Shown here: one piece after another, positions 16,828 to 26,964 of the stretch
Position numbering within the stretch: the stretch's first letter is position 1
Layout: each line of letters begins with the position of its first letter
Virus record (IMG/VR): IMGVR_UViG_3300031977_001000
Span: 1 to 46,879 of that record
Reading direction: 5' to 3' (one strand)
Source: a virus
DNA: 46,879 nt
Program-made: the position numbers and the translations under genes
The notes under the pieces: generated by a model
Seen by the model: only the letters and a program-made list of their open reading frames with translations
The model's database searches: none
What the model was told of the DNA's origin: nothing

Positions 16828-18243
16828 CTAATAAGGGCCATCATTTTGTAGGTCTATAACGCTTGTGTTTTTTGTTATAACACAGTCGCTATACTGATTG
16901 GAATAACTTATGGTTGCTTCTACATTTCCACCTCCTGCGTCACCGCCAGTATATTCTATAGAGGTTAAATAATTTTTAGTACCCAAATCCCAAATGAAAT
17001 ATTCCTGTGTCGTTATTGGTGGTCCTAATCCTTTTGCTACAATTCTTATTTCTCTATCTGTTTCTTGCCAATCTCTAAATTCAGGTTTTCCAAGGTTTGC
17101 GGTATATATGGTGTCAACATTTCTAAACCTATTAAACGGCAAGAATTCATTATATGGCATGGCTTTTCTCAGTGTTCCGGTAAAAGAACAGTTGATTGAT
17201 ATTGGTAGATCGAGAACCTGCCATCTATTTTGTTCATGCTCTTTCCCTTCTATAGACCCTCTCCATTCTCCTATATCTTCTAGGCTTGTATAGCTAAATG
17301 AAATGTCTATATCTATAGATTGTATTCCTAAAATTTGCAATTCTGGGTCAATTATCTCACTATTAAAACCTTCTTCTTTTGGTGGATTAAAATTGAACAA
17401 ATGTATTACTTCTAGCGGAATTTTAGAATGTCCATAGTTTTCTAAAAGAAAATCAAAGTCTTGTCTTTTGAGTATGTTTCCTTCTTGATATTTGTATTTG
17501 GGCGGAGTAACGTTTACGTCAGAATAAGTCTTATTTATAACCTTATTTGTTGCATTTTTAGTCGCGGCTCCATCGTCAAAAGTAATAGTTGCCTCTTTCT
17601 TGGTCGCAGCGGTTGTCCACTCAGTAGGTAAATTGTAATCAGATAGGGTCGAATAGTCATTGTTATACTTGGAGTTTTTAGTTGTTAGCGTAATCGTTTC
17701 TTCTACTCTATCAACGCCCATAGAATAACTTATGTTTGTTATTAGACAGTTTAAATAACTAACAGAAATGATATCATTGGCATCAGGGTCTGGCAGCGTG
17801 ACGGCGTTTCCCGCCCCTAGTTGCGAAAACTTATCTGATCCATATAGTATTGTTATATCATAATTTCTTAATGTTTTACCGGTGGAATTTTTAGCTCCTT
17901 TTGAGCCAAAGTTCTCGACATGAAGAATATGGCTGTTCTTATAGCTTCCGTATTGAGAGGGAGAAACTTTATAAAATGTATCTGAGGCTTTGTTTAAAAC
18001 GCGGCTAATTGTTATTTCTTTAGTCTGCTGCCCATAGTGAGTGTAAGACCTTTGATGCCTTCCTATGTCTAATAAAGACGTAGATGGATCATCTGAAGAA
18101 ACGCCAACACTTTGAACTCCGGTCAGAAATTCTGCGCCGGTTGGGTTGCCATTATTTCCGGCCTCCGTGTTTCTTTCTTCTACGAATACGCCTTGGCAGG
18201 CCCAAAATATCCTACTGTTCGGCTCGTCAAAAGGAACTGTCAT
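16828..18243 (-). CDS. probable virion protein (tail-tube-like)
   Basis: This 471-residue protein has no recognised catalytic motif and a beta-rich composition. Features such as EFLTGVQSVGVSSD near the N-terminus, ITISRVLNK, NYDITILYG and CLITNISYSMGVDRVEETIT resemble the strand patterns of phage tail-tube or tail-completion proteins, where a C-I-x-S/N-I-S-Y strand precedes an E-T-I-T strand. It overlaps the dUTPase stop (ATGA) and is followed by PhoH. Structural role is moderately likely; the exact part is not certain. Confidence 0.45.
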   Translation of the reverse strand: MTVPFDEPNSRIFWACQGVFVEERNTEAGNNGNPTGAEFLTGVQSVGVSSDDPSTSLLDIGRHQRSYTHYGQQTKEITISRVLNKASDTFYKVSPSQYGSYKNSHILHVENFGSKGAKNSTGKTLRNYDITILYGSDKFSQLGAGNAVTLPDPDANDIISVSYLNCLITNISYSMGVDRVEETITLTTKNSKYNNDYSTLSDYNLPTEWTTAATKKEATITFDDGAATKNATNKVINKTYSDVNVTPPKYKYQEGNILKRQDFDFLLENYGHSKIPLEVIHLFNFNPPKEEGFNSEIIDPELQILGIQSIDIDISFSYTSLEDIGEWRGSIEGKEHEQNRWQVLDLPISINCSFTGTLRKAMPYNEFLPFNRFRNVDTIYTANLGKPEFRDWQETDREIRIVAKGLGPPITTQEYFIWDLGTKNYLTSIEYTGGDAGGGNVEATISYSNQYSDCVITKNTSVIDLQNDGPY

Positions 18244-18758
18244 ACACCACTACTCCCAAATCCGCCAACACCTCTGGCGCTATCGTCTAGATTATCGGTT
18301 TCCACCAAGTCAAAGTCCTCAACCTTCTGAAATAATATTTGGGCGATTCTGTCGCCTTTGTTTACTTTATAATGTTCTAGGCGCGAGTTATAAAGAAGCA
18401 CGCCAACATCACCTCTATATCCAGCATCAATCACCCCCGCGAATACGTCAAGACCATGTTTGTAGGCAAGCCCAGAGCGCGGCCAAATAAGCCCCACATA
18501 ACCCTTGGGAATTGCCATAGAAATACCTGTTTTAATTAATTTATGATTGTTAGCCCCGATCTCAGAGTCCTCAAGAGCATAGAGATCATAGCCCGCATCT
18601 GTGTCATTTGCTTTAGTTGGAACTGTGGCCGCCGGGTCTAGTTTTTTAACTGGCACAGGATGACCGTTCCAAGGTTTGATATTTCCCGGAAGGGAAGATG
18701 TGATTCTGCTTTCGTCAAGCATTTTAATTCTTGCTAGTTCATCTGGATGATGTTCCAT
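18240..18758 (-). CDS. dut: dUTPase
   Basis: This 172-residue trimeric-type dUTP diphosphatase has all five motifs: I DAGYDLYA, II PRSGLA, III GVIDAGYRGDVGVLLYN, IV GDRIAQILF, V RGVGGFGSSG. It converts dUTP to dUMP, limiting uracil in DNA and feeding dTMP synthesis. A roughly 40-residue N-terminal extension precedes the core. AGGAGA lies upstream of the ATG. It is part of the dNTP-supply set with ribonucleotide reductase, dCMP deaminase and dNMP kinase. Confidence 0.95.
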   Translation of the reverse strand: MEHHPDELARIKMLDESRITSSLPGNIKPWNGHPVPVKKLDPAATVPTKANDTDAGYDLYALEDSEIGANNHKLIKTGISMAIPKGYVGLIWPRSGLAYKHGLDVFAGVIDAGYRGDVGVLLYNSRLEHYKVNKGDRIAQILFQKVEDFDLVETDNLDDSARGVGGFGSSGV

Positions 18759-18767
18759 ATCTTTCTC

Positions 18768-21623
18768 CTATACTCTTAAAAGTCCAAATATAACATTGTC
18801 GCCATACTCATGTGCGCCAATATCCCAAATACTATTTTCTGTATCTCTGTCTTTGCCGTTGATGTCGTACTGAACACCATCGGGCGTTGTTCCTAAGTCT
18901 ACGCCAGCGTCAATGGCGGCGGATTTGAATATGAGGTGTAAGTCTTCGCTACCGCTCAGTGTGGACACGAATTGTCTTGAGACTGGTTGATTTGTTTTTG
19001 AATTAGTTCCGATAGCAGTTCCGTCAGAGGATATATTGCTGGCATTGTTAGCAGATGACAAGTAATCTCCGCTAAATAAGCCGTATGTTGGATGAGGATT
19101 ATCTGATGTTGCTAAAATGTTTTTAATATTCACAGTTCCAATGCCAATATATGTCACTCGGTAAGCAACAGGTAAGTGAATAGTATTATTGTATTGATTA
19201 GCGTTATTATTTCCAAAGTTCACATTAGTTAAAAATCCGCCACTACTTCCGTAAGCTATGTTGTTATATGATTGTAAATATGCGTTAACCTGATCTCCCG
19301 GACCTCTAGTTATGCAATTTCTTAGTGCTGAGTTTAAAGTGTTGTCATAAAATGCAATCAAAAATGTTCTACTAAATCCTTGGCCGTCAATGTCTAACCA
19401 TTCTACTATTGTTGGTATTCTTGTTGATGCATCTTTCCCCGCTTCGGCGTAAAAGGCTTTAAATGCATTAAATGTTATCTTAACTCCAGTATCTGCCGTT
19501 CCATCGTGGCGATCTGCTTGAGCGGCTGTTACTGTAACACTGCTCAGTCCGACTACGCCTCCACCTCTGAGAGTTATATGGTCAGTTAGAGCAAAAGTAC
19601 TATCATTATAACATTCACCAACCGCATCGTCCCCACTCGTATACAAACTTGTGTCGTCCAAGTCCGCTTCCCATAACGCAATAGTGCTGTAGTCGCGCGA
19701 TGAAGTGCCGATACTTGCCGTAATATAGACTTGATCTGCGCCAATGTCCCAAGTGGTTCCAGTAAAAGCGTCTCTGTTTGTGCCGTCTATATCTATCGCA
19801 TAATCGCTTCCTAGATCCTGACCAGCGCCCCTAAGAGAGGATGAAGCAAGTAAGTGTAAATCTTCGCTACCGCTCACAACAGAAACAAAATGATCTGAGG
19901 CAGTTATTCCCGTTGTCTGTCCAGAACTATCGCTTGTGGCGTTTGTTGTTGGCGAGATCGTCCACCCTGTGTCTATATCGGCGGTTTGGAAATTAGCCAT
20001 AATATTAGAACGTATATCAACATTACTAGAGAAGTTAATATAATCAATACCAACTCGCGATCTATTGGTTATGCTAGAGCCATAACCTGTGTTATTGTAA
20101 ATATATGCATATCCAGCATAAGACGCTCTTATACAGTAGCCCATAGTAATAAAGAAATTATTATGAACTCTTGTGTCTGTCACATTGGATTGAACATAAA
20201 CACCAAGCGCTGGTGAAACAGAACCACTTTCTAAAGAATGAAATAAGCATCCGTTAACATCACAATTTGTGGCGCCTCTACTGATTCTCAACCAAATGCC
20301 AAACACATCATATCCAGCAAATTGATCAAATTCAAATTCTAAAAATTCTACTCTTACATTTGGATCTTCTATTATTAGACAGTGACTCGCGTAAAGGCTT
20401 GCTGGTGCTGGTACTAACTTTGCGCCAGTTCCAGCCGTTCCGTCGTGTCGCTCAGATTTCGGTACGGTAAGTTTTATTGAAGACAGTGTGACGTTAGTAT
20501 CTATAGTGATTGCAGATGAAAAGGTAAACGATGAATCGTTATACACCTCACCAACCGCATTTGCTCCAGCCCCATAGATAGTCGTATCATCTAAATCCGC
20601 CTCCCACAACGCGATAGTGGAGTAGTCGCGGCTACTTGTTCCGATACTTGCCGTGGAAGCATATTGGTGCGCGCCGATGTCCCAAACGGTGGCGGCGAGG
20701 GCGTTGCGGTCACTGCCATTGATGTCTACGCTGGTTGTGGCGAGGTCTACTCCCGCGCCTACGGCATCCGCCGTAGATAGAAGATGGAGGTCTTCTGATC
20801 CCGCGACCGTGGACACAAATTGGTTGGCGGCTGTTTTGCCCGTTAGAGAACCTGTGCCAGAAGCGGTTGAGTCGGACGATAAGTTGTTACTTTCTGTACC
20901 AGAAATGGTGCCAGTAGCAAAATCGTTTCCACTACAATCTGTAGCAATACAGTTTCTCAAATCGTTGCATGTTACGCTAAAGCACGAACCTGTAGTTCCT
21001 CCCGGCTCAGTAATATCGTGAACGGTGCAGTTATAGATATAGATATTCCCAGTGGCCGTGGTTATACCCGCAGGGTTCCCACCCGAAGCGTGAGTAATAT
21101 CATAAACTATATTATTAGTTACATTATATGTAATGCCAGCAACGGACCCTGTTGCGACCCCCTTCAAGCTTCTGTAGTTCTGAGTGCTGACTGCGGCACC
21201 ATGAACAATACAAGCGTGTAGATTATTAGTCGCGCCAGATCCCGCTGAACCAGTTAGGCTGACCATAGTAATATTAGCATTTGCAGCAGCTGTTTTATCT
21301 ACTTCTATAAAGCTAATAGTTTTATCAACACTTCCACCCGTTCCGATAAATATGATTTGAGTAGACGACACGATTCTAGCACCAGTTCCTTCTGTACCAT
21401 CGTGTTTTTCTCCATTGGCAGCGGTCAATTTTATAGAGTTCAGTCCAACGGTTGAACCGCCATCTATACCAACACTTTCATCAAATGCCGTATCATTATA
21501 GCACTCCCCAACAGCATCATCGCCGCTGGTGTAGATTCCAGTGTTATCAAGATCGGCCTCCCACGCCGTGATTGTAGAATAATCGCGACTGGAAGTACCA
21601 ATAGATTTAGTAATTGTTGCCAT
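18768..21623 (-). CDS. three-module beta-helix fibre/spike-like protein
   Basis: This 951-residue protein is made of three homologous modules of about 310-325 residues starting near residues 7, 326 and 637, each opening with SIGTSSRDYST, a WEADLD segment and GE-x-YND. Each module ends with SEDLHL and a WDIGA motif. Between these lie Asn/Gly/Ser-rich rungs typical of right-handed parallel beta-helices. Such proteins serve as phage fibres or spikes and often bind or cleave polysaccharide. No catalytic residues can be named. The ATG overlaps the TAA of the paralogous upstream gene. The internal repeats imply duplication. Confidence 0.75.
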   Translation of the reverse strand: MATITKSIGTSSRDYSTITAWEADLDNTGIYTSGDDAVGECYNDTAFDESVGIDGGSTVGLNSIKLTAANGEKHDGTEGTGARIVSSTQIIFIGTGGSVDKTISFIEVDKTAAANANITMVSLTGSAGSGATNNLHACIVHGAAVSTQNYRSLKGVATGSVAGITYNVTNNIVYDITHASGGNPAGITTATGNIYIYNCTVHDITEPGGTTGSCFSVTCNDLRNCIATDCSGNDFATGTISGTESNNLSSDSTASGTGSLTGKTAANQFVSTVAGSEDLHLLSTADAVGAGVDLATTSVDINGSDRNALAATVWDIGAHQYASTASIGTSSRDYSTIALWEADLDDTTIYGAGANAVGEVYNDSSFTFSSAITIDTNVTLSSIKLTVPKSERHDGTAGTGAKLVPAPASLYASHCLIIEDPNVRVEFLEFEFDQFAGYDVFGIWLRISRGATNCDVNGCLFHSLESGSVSPALGVYVQSNVTDTRVHNNFFITMGYCIRASYAGYAYIYNNTGYGSSITNRSRVGIDYINFSSNVDIRSNIMANFQTADIDTGWTISPTTNATSDSSGQTTGITASDHFVSVVSGSEDLHLLASSSLRGAGQDLGSDYAIDIDGTNRDAFTGTTWDIGADQVYITASIGTSSRDYSTIALWEADLDDTSLYTSGDDAVGECYNDSTFALTDHITLRGGGVVGLSSVTVTAAQADRHDGTADTGVKITFNAFKAFYAEAGKDASTRIPTIVEWLDIDGQGFSRTFLIAFYDNTLNSALRNCITRGPGDQVNAYLQSYNNIAYGSSGGFLTNVNFGNNNANQYNNTIHLPVAYRVTYIGIGTVNIKNILATSDNPHPTYGLFSGDYLSSANNASNISSDGTAIGTNSKTNQPVSRQFVSTLSGSEDLHLIFKSAAIDAGVDLGTTPDGVQYDINGKDRDTENSIWDIGAHEYGDNVIFGLLRV

Positions 21624-23569
21624 TAACCAATCCCTAGTAGCAGTCTTCTAATGTGTCCGCCTAATAATTCGTCTGCGCCGATGTCCCACAGGCCAGCACG
21701 AAGCTGTCCGTCTATATCATATTCTACACCGTCTACGGTTCCTGTCAAGTCCGCGCCAGCATCTATAGCGTCAGAACTTCCTGATAGATGGAGGTCTTCC
21801 GCGCCCGCGACAATAGAGATGAATTGATCTTCTGTCACAGCTCCTGTCACATGATCTGATCCACCAAACGCTGTTGCCGTTGAGTCGGAAGAAGCATTGT
21901 TGCTGCTAGAACCAACAGTTACAGTAGACGGATAAAAATCCACATTATTACCAATAGATAAATTATTTTTTATTGTGCGTTGATTTTGATCAGCAGAAGC
22001 AGCCTTATATCCATAATTGCAATCATATATGGTATTGTTAAAGGCGCTACATGCCCGATAGCTATCCGCTATTCCGCCTCCATTATTTCCGTTTGCTGTT
22101 CCATAGACAATGTTATTGTGTAAAATATTATTGTTTCCGCCCACAACGGCAAGATAAGGGGTTTGAGCGGGATACACCTTGTTTTCCCCTTTTAAAACAA
22201 GATATCTAGCACTATTATTACTATTATATATATTGAAAGCAATAGCCGGTGTGTGGGCATATGTAGAAGCTCCATTAACCTCACATTCTAGCCATTCTAC
22301 TGTAAGATTGTCTCTAGATATATTTATTAATCGTCCAGCAATAATATAAGCTGGTTTTATTTTTACACCAGTATTTAATGTGCCATCATGCCTTTCGCCT
22401 TCTGCTACAGATAGTGTTACAGAAGATAATCCCACTGTTGTTCCACCGTTAATGTTAGCCCCACCGGTAAACGTGCTATCGTTATAGCATTCTCCAACCA
22501 CGCTATCTCCATTAGCGTATACACCTTGGGTATCTAAGTCTGCTTCCCATAAACCAATCGTACTGTAATCTCTCCCCGCAGAGCCAATAGTCTTAGTAAC
22601 CGTAGCTGGGGTTTGGTCAGCCCCAATGTCCCAAACCGAACCTCTGTATACGCCATCAATATCAGATTGAACAATATCACCGGCGGAACCAAGATTAGCG
22701 CCCGCGCCTCTTGCCTCTGATCCTGTTGCGAGATGCAAGTCTTCCGCGCCCGCAACAACAGAAACAAACTGGACGGATGCCGTTACTTCTGTTAGAGAGT
22801 TTGGGCCGGGAGCAGTATTGTCTGTGGACATATTGTTAGAATTAGTTCCAGCAGCAACATTTCCAAAACAACCAGAATAAACCGCGCTACCTACTTCAGT
22901 AACTATATTATTTCTAACATTATTAGAATATGCAATATGGATACCAAAAGTATATGCGGCATTGGGGTGCGTTGACTGTATATTATGTACAGTATTATTG
23001 TAAGCGTAAGATGGTCTATAGCTATCTACATATATTCCATACGCTCTATACGCGCTGGTATGAGTTAGATTATAAATAATATTATTTGCAACAGTTAGAT
23101 ATCCATATTTACCTTGAATCATTCTTCCCGTAGAAGCAGTCTGCGCATCATGTACCAGCATATTGGCGATTTTTTGCTGATAAGAATTGTTATGGGTATA
23201 TACTATAGAGAACTGATTGCCGCCAGAGCTAGTCCCACCCCAGTCTATTTCTAGCCAGCATACTTCAATATTTTTATCAGAATACATCTGTATTTTGCTA
23301 TCATAAACCATTCTGGCGCCAGTTCCGGCTGTTCCATCGTGCCTGTCTGCCTCAGCAACGGTAAGCTTGATACTATTTAGTCCGGTGATAGAGGTTCCGC
23401 CGCCGTCTATGTTAACCACTTCATTAAAGTCGCTATCATTATAACATTCGCCAACAGCGTCGTCTCCATTGGCGTATACTGTTGAGAAATTATCTAGATC
23501 GGCTTCCCACAGCGTGATAGTAGAATAATCACGGCTTGCGGTTCCGATAGTTTTTGTTACTGTTGCCAT
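21623..23569 (-). CDS. two-module beta-helix fibre/spike-like protein
   Basis: This 648-residue paralogue of the downstream protein has two modules, starting at residue 1 and about 322. The same module signature is present (TIGTASRDYST, TIGSAGRDYST, GECYND, AGAEDLHL, WDIGAD). The C-terminus LGGHIRRLLLGIG is short and non-repeated. Likely a virion adhesin or spike that works together with the downstream protein. Module boundaries in DNA are still recognisable, which points to recent duplication or recombination. Confidence 0.75.
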   Translation of the reverse strand: MATVTKTIGTASRDYSTITLWEADLDNFSTVYANGDDAVGECYNDSDFNEVVNIDGGGTSITGLNSIKLTVAEADRHDGTAGTGARMVYDSKIQMYSDKNIEVCWLEIDWGGTSSGGNQFSIVYTHNNSYQQKIANMLVHDAQTASTGRMIQGKYGYLTVANNIIYNLTHTSAYRAYGIYVDSYRPSYAYNNTVHNIQSTHPNAAYTFGIHIAYSNNVRNNIVTEVGSAVYSGCFGNVAAGTNSNNMSTDNTAPGPNSLTEVTASVQFVSVVAGAEDLHLATGSEARGAGANLGSAGDIVQSDIDGVYRGSVWDIGADQTPATVTKTIGSAGRDYSTIGLWEADLDTQGVYANGDSVVGECYNDSTFTGGANINGGTTVGLSSVTLSVAEGERHDGTLNTGVKIKPAYIIAGRLINISRDNLTVEWLECEVNGASTYAHTPAIAFNIYNSNNSARYLVLKGENKVYPAQTPYLAVVGGNNNILHNNIVYGTANGNNGGGIADSYRACSAFNNTIYDCNYGYKAASADQNQRTIKNNLSIGNNVDFYPSTVTVGSSSNNASSDSTATAFGGSDHVTGAVTEDQFISIVAGAEDLHLSGSSDAIDAGADLTGTVDGVEYDIDGQLRAGLWDIGADELLGGHIRRLLLGIG

Positions 23570-24546
23570 TAAGCTAGTCTCTCACCGGGGCGATTGTCAC
23601 GTTTATTATGCAGGGCGGTCGGATCGCTGAATGGAACATGATCCAAAACCTTGTAAGTAGTATCGTTTCCTTGTAGCCAAGGAGCCATGTCGCAGTTACA
23701 GACGGCTTCTCGTCCAACCATAACATTTCTATCAAGAACTTCTGCTTCAGTTTTCTGGATTGTGTCAAGAACCGTAGTTCTCCAGTCCGAAACCTTCATG
23801 TTTCTTTTCTTGAAAGTAACCGTAACGATGTTTGTTTCTGGGTCTTTGGTGTAAATCCACCCTCCAGTGGGGTGTTCCCATAAGCCTTCGTCGCTCCAGC
23901 TTGGAGTAACTACGCCGCCGTCAGCATCAGTAATAGTATCGCCCGCTTGGAATGTAGCGCTATAGTCTGAAGTCATAGCAGCAGATTCTACGTCACTGAA
24001 GTTATCCAACTGAGTACACAGAAAATGTCGAACATCTAGCTTGCCCATCGGCCACAGGGTATGATCCTGCCCACAACACGGACATGGGCCGGGAGTATTG
24101 CGGCAGTCACAATTATTCTGAACAATATCCCAAGCCTTTGCAACAGCAGCCTCAGAGAAGTCGCTGCGCCCACCATGCCAGATTTCTGCGCCCGGAGTAC
24201 CAAAAATCCTGTGCTTGGCGTGCTTCAGACGGCGACCCACGAACTGATCTACGTCAATATCGGGCTTACCAAAGGTTTCTTCTGCTAAAACATTTCCAAG
24301 ATGGTCGGTTTCAACACGTTTTACCTGAGTAGCACTTACGCGCTCAAAACGATACTGATAGACACAATCAAGAAATGCCAGAGATTTACCTTCTGGGCGC
24401 AAGCCATCGTTAGTAAATCCAGCGTGTTGATGATGACAAATCTGTTGAGCATGTGTACATTGTACATTTCTGTCATTGAAAGCACACAGGATGTCGCCAT
24501 CTTCGTAGGTAGAGTCGGGGTTAACGTTTACAATTAATTCAGCCAT
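23569..24546 (-). CDS. cysteine-rich hypothetical protein, possibly virion-associated
   Basis: This 325-residue protein is not recognised. It has a Cys/His-rich segment CDCRNTPGPCPCCGQDH near the middle and further cysteines near the N-terminus (CAFNDRNVQCTHAQQICHHQH) and C-terminus (CNC), suggesting bound metal. It is followed directly by the beta-helix genes and preceded by ribonucleotide reductase. The start has AAGGAA upstream. A structural or baseplate role is possible from its place next to the fibre genes. Confidence 0.6.
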   Translation of the reverse strand: MAELIVNVNPDSTYEDGDILCAFNDRNVQCTHAQQICHHQHAGFTNDGLRPEGKSLAFLDCVYQYRFERVSATQVKRVETDHLGNVLAEETFGKPDIDVDQFVGRRLKHAKHRIFGTPGAEIWHGGRSDFSEAAVAKAWDIVQNNCDCRNTPGPCPCCGQDHTLWPMGKLDVRHFLCTQLDNFSDVESAAMTSDYSATFQAGDTITDADGGVVTPSWSDEGLWEHPTGGWIYTKDPETNIVTVTFKKRNMKVSDWRTTVLDTIQKTEAEVLDRNVMVGREAVCNCDMAPWLQGNDTTYKVLDHVPFSDPTALHNKRDNRPGERLA

Positions 24547-24555
24547 TTTAATTCC

Positions 24556-26748
24556 TTATATGATTTCGCATTTGCCGCCCGAACATGCCCATTCTTGTTC
24601 TGGCTTTACATTATTAGTTTCTTCAATAACATTAGTGAAGTCAACATCTTTGTATTCTCTATTCATATCGACCCACTCCTTCCAATTATACACATCTTTC
24701 ATGCAGTATGTCAACTTTTTTAGGTCTCCGTCGAAATATTTGGCCGCGAATTTCTCGCATCGCTCTTTCCAAGCCTTCTTTCCGTTGCCCTTAATCTTTT
24801 CTCCAACACCCATCAGGCTGTCACAGGCCGCCCACAAGTTGTCTTCCCAGAGAGTAAGAGCTACCTCGATAAGACCGCTCACAAACAATGAAGCGTCTCC
24901 GTAGTGGGCAACCTGCTCGCTTGGCAGATAAACTGTAGTAAATGGGGCCTGTGGGTAGTCTTTGTCGCCCGAAATTGGCAAGAGAGAAATACCACAGAAG
25001 TATTTTCTATTTTTATAAATATATTTTTCAACCTCTGTCCATTCTTCAGTTTTGACGTTGATTGTATTGCTAACATTATGATTTAGCCAAGGCTGAGTAC
25101 ATAATTCTGGATTTGTTCCATTTAATACCCAGCTTTGTTGTGTAGATTTTACGTATTCTAGCAGTTGAATTGCATCTACTTTGTTTTTGGTCTTACTGCC
25201 ATCCTTAACCTCCACGCAAAAAGCTACTACGTCATCACTTTCATTGTTGCTCCAAACGCTTTCTTCACAGGCGCGAGGATTTATAGAGCTAAAATAGTTG
25301 TAAATTGGCTCCATTTTGTTCGCCTGCACGCGACGAATGTATCGCTTGGCGTGATGTGGGTGGATTCCGCTGGATGTTCCAAGAATGCAGCTAGATGTAC
25401 CTTCTGGTTTGATGCAGGTAGTACGTGCCGCCTGATTGATTCCAAGGGCTTCGGCAATCTTCTTGTTAGTTTTCTTGACAATATTTGCGCCGCGCTTCTG
25501 GATTGTTGGATCAAGACAGATATCGTGAGCCTCCATGATTCCTGTCATGCTAACCCCAAGCAAAGCTTCTCTCGCGATAATACGCTCTGATGCTTCGCCA
25601 AGATATTCAAACTTTGAGAAACCTGCCTGTAGTGTTCCGATGATTGTAGCAGCGCGACAAGCATCAAAGAAGTCTTGCTCCGTCTTGATTTTGGAGCAGT
25701 TGATGGTTGACAGGTTACATGCCTGCCATCCTGATTCGCCAGTTTTTTCACAAACGGGCCACATTCCGATTTCAACACAAGGATTAACCAGCAGTTCCGT
25801 GCTGTCTGCCCACACAAATCCCGGCTCGCCAAACTCCTTGACGGACTTCATCAGCTCTGCGAATTGCTCTTTAGTAGTTTCATCGCGCACAAGGAGTGCG
25901 CTATTATTAGACCGCCCACGCTGCGGGTTATCAATAAACCATGTTCCGGTCTTTGCGGTTGCCATTGCGGTATCATCTGGACTAAACACGCAAATAGTAG
26001 CGCTCCGACGTACACCACCGGAAATAACAGCATCGGCAGTATGCATAACAATGTCATATGCCTGAATTGGTTCGAGTCTTTTTTGTCCATTCTTTAATGC
26101 TTCATCTAAAATTTTTCTAATACTTGCTAGAGCTTTCTTTAGTGGCTCTGGCCCCGGCGCTTTTCCGCCGCTTGACTTTAAATATGATCCAGCGGGACGA
26201 ATTTGGCTGTAATCAAAGTTTACATTCTTTCCATTGTATTCTTCAAATAGTTCATGGCCTAGAAATTGGTCGAAGTAACTGGACACAAGAATACCAACAG
26301 CATCACTCCAGCCCTCAATGGTATCTGGAATGACATACTTTTTGCTGCCTTCTTTTTTTGGTAGAAGGTCTGGTAATTTACCAATGTGATGTTTTTGCAC
26401 AGAAAATCCAGTACCACATCCACACAGAAGTAGATACATGCACTCTTGGAAAAACCTTATGCGATCACAGTATGACACAATACAATTATACATGCGCGCA
26501 TTGTGTTTAAAGATTGGTGAACCGCCAAACTGTAGAGCGCGCTGACTGCCAAGAACTTTCTTTTTGCGCATTTGTTCATAAGCCCACTCGATTTCTGGTA
26601 AGACTTCTGATTTATCTGCATACTGCTCAAGCATCATTTGCTTGACTCTATCTACTGCCTCGTTCCAAGTTTCTCTACGTTTCTTTTCTGGAATCCAACG
26701 TGCGTACTTACTAACAAAAGTATAATCCATTAAAGATTTCAAAGACAT
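24556..26748 (-). CDS. nrdJ: class II (adenosylcobalamin-dependent) ribonucleotide reductase
   Basis: This 730-residue enzyme matches the monomeric class II ribonucleoside-triphosphate reductase of the Lactobacillus leichmannii type in length and motifs: RMYNCIVSYC early, GCGTGFSVQ, NPCVEIGMWP, QACNLSTINCSK around the active-site cysteines, and a C-terminal ACSGGKCEII with the CxxxxC thiol pair used for turnover. It reduces ribonucleotides to deoxyribonucleotides using vitamin B12 coenzyme and works without oxygen, so the host must supply or import cobalamin. GAGGAAC precedes the ATG. It is the main dNTP source for the phage. Confidence 0.92.
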   Translation of the reverse strand: MSLKSLMDYTFVSKYARWIPEKKRRETWNEAVDRVKQMMLEQYADKSEVLPEIEWAYEQMRKKKVLGSQRALQFGGSPIFKHNARMYNCIVSYCDRIRFFQECMYLLLCGCGTGFSVQKHHIGKLPDLLPKKEGSKKYVIPDTIEGWSDAVGILVSSYFDQFLGHELFEEYNGKNVNFDYSQIRPAGSYLKSSGGKAPGPEPLKKALASIRKILDEALKNGQKRLEPIQAYDIVMHTADAVISGGVRRSATICVFSPDDTAMATAKTGTWFIDNPQRGRSNNSALLVRDETTKEQFAELMKSVKEFGEPGFVWADSTELLVNPCVEIGMWPVCEKTGESGWQACNLSTINCSKIKTEQDFFDACRAATIIGTLQAGFSKFEYLGEASERIIAREALLGVSMTGIMEAHDICLDPTIQKRGANIVKKTNKKIAEALGINQAARTTCIKPEGTSSCILGTSSGIHPHHAKRYIRRVQANKMEPIYNYFSSINPRACEESVWSNNESDDVVAFCVEVKDGSKTKNKVDAIQLLEYVKSTQQSWVLNGTNPELCTQPWLNHNVSNTINVKTEEWTEVEKYIYKNRKYFCGISLLPISGDKDYPQAPFTTVYLPSEQVAHYGDASLFVSGLIEVALTLWEDNLWAACDSLMGVGEKIKGNGKKAWKERCEKFAAKYFDGDLKKLTYCMKDVYNWKEWVDMNREYKDVDFTNVIEETNNVKPEQEWACSGGKCEII

Positions 26749-26781
26749 TAAATGTTCCTCTTAGATGTAAATTGATTTGAT

Positions 26782-26964
26782 TTATTTTTCTTCTTTTTGA
26801 ACTATAGAAAGTTCGATGCCTTCGCCAATATTGACAACCATTACCTCTTTGCCATCTCTCTTGGTAAAGCTAACCTTATCCAATATTTTCTTAACCTTAT
26901 CTACATCTTCTTCTTCAATGTCATATTTGTCAAGAAGAACATCTAGAATTTTTTGTATAATCAT
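26782..26964 (-). CDS. small hypothetical protein
   Basis: This 60-residue acidic, helical then beta protein (YDIEEEDVDKVKKILDKV, then VMVVNIGEGIELSIV) is not recognised. The ATG overlaps the stop of the upstream membrane protein (ATGA), and it lies just before the ribonucleotide reductase gene. Confidence 0.6.
   Translation of the reverse strand: MIIQKILDVLLDKYDIEEEDVDKVKKILDKVSFTKRDGKEVMVVNIGEGIELSIVQKEEK

Larger units (their letters stand above)
18768..23569 (-). repeat. five tandem beta-helix modules across two genes
   Basis: Five copies of a module of about 0.95 kb start (minus strand) near 23569, 22606, 21623, 20648 and 19715. The first 80 to 100 bases are most alike, and the last about 120 bases (SEDLHL to WDIGA) are also alike; the centre of each is diverged. 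The pattern suggests repeated unit duplication with diversification of the middle, exposed part. Confidence 0.7.

Noticed and set aside
25535-26065. Long plus-strand open frame opposite ribonucleotide reductase
   Set aside because: The opposite strand encodes a highly conserved enzyme; the plus-strand frame has no recognisable protein features or ribosome binding site. Others such as 3302-3802 and 20653-21021 were set aside for the same reason.
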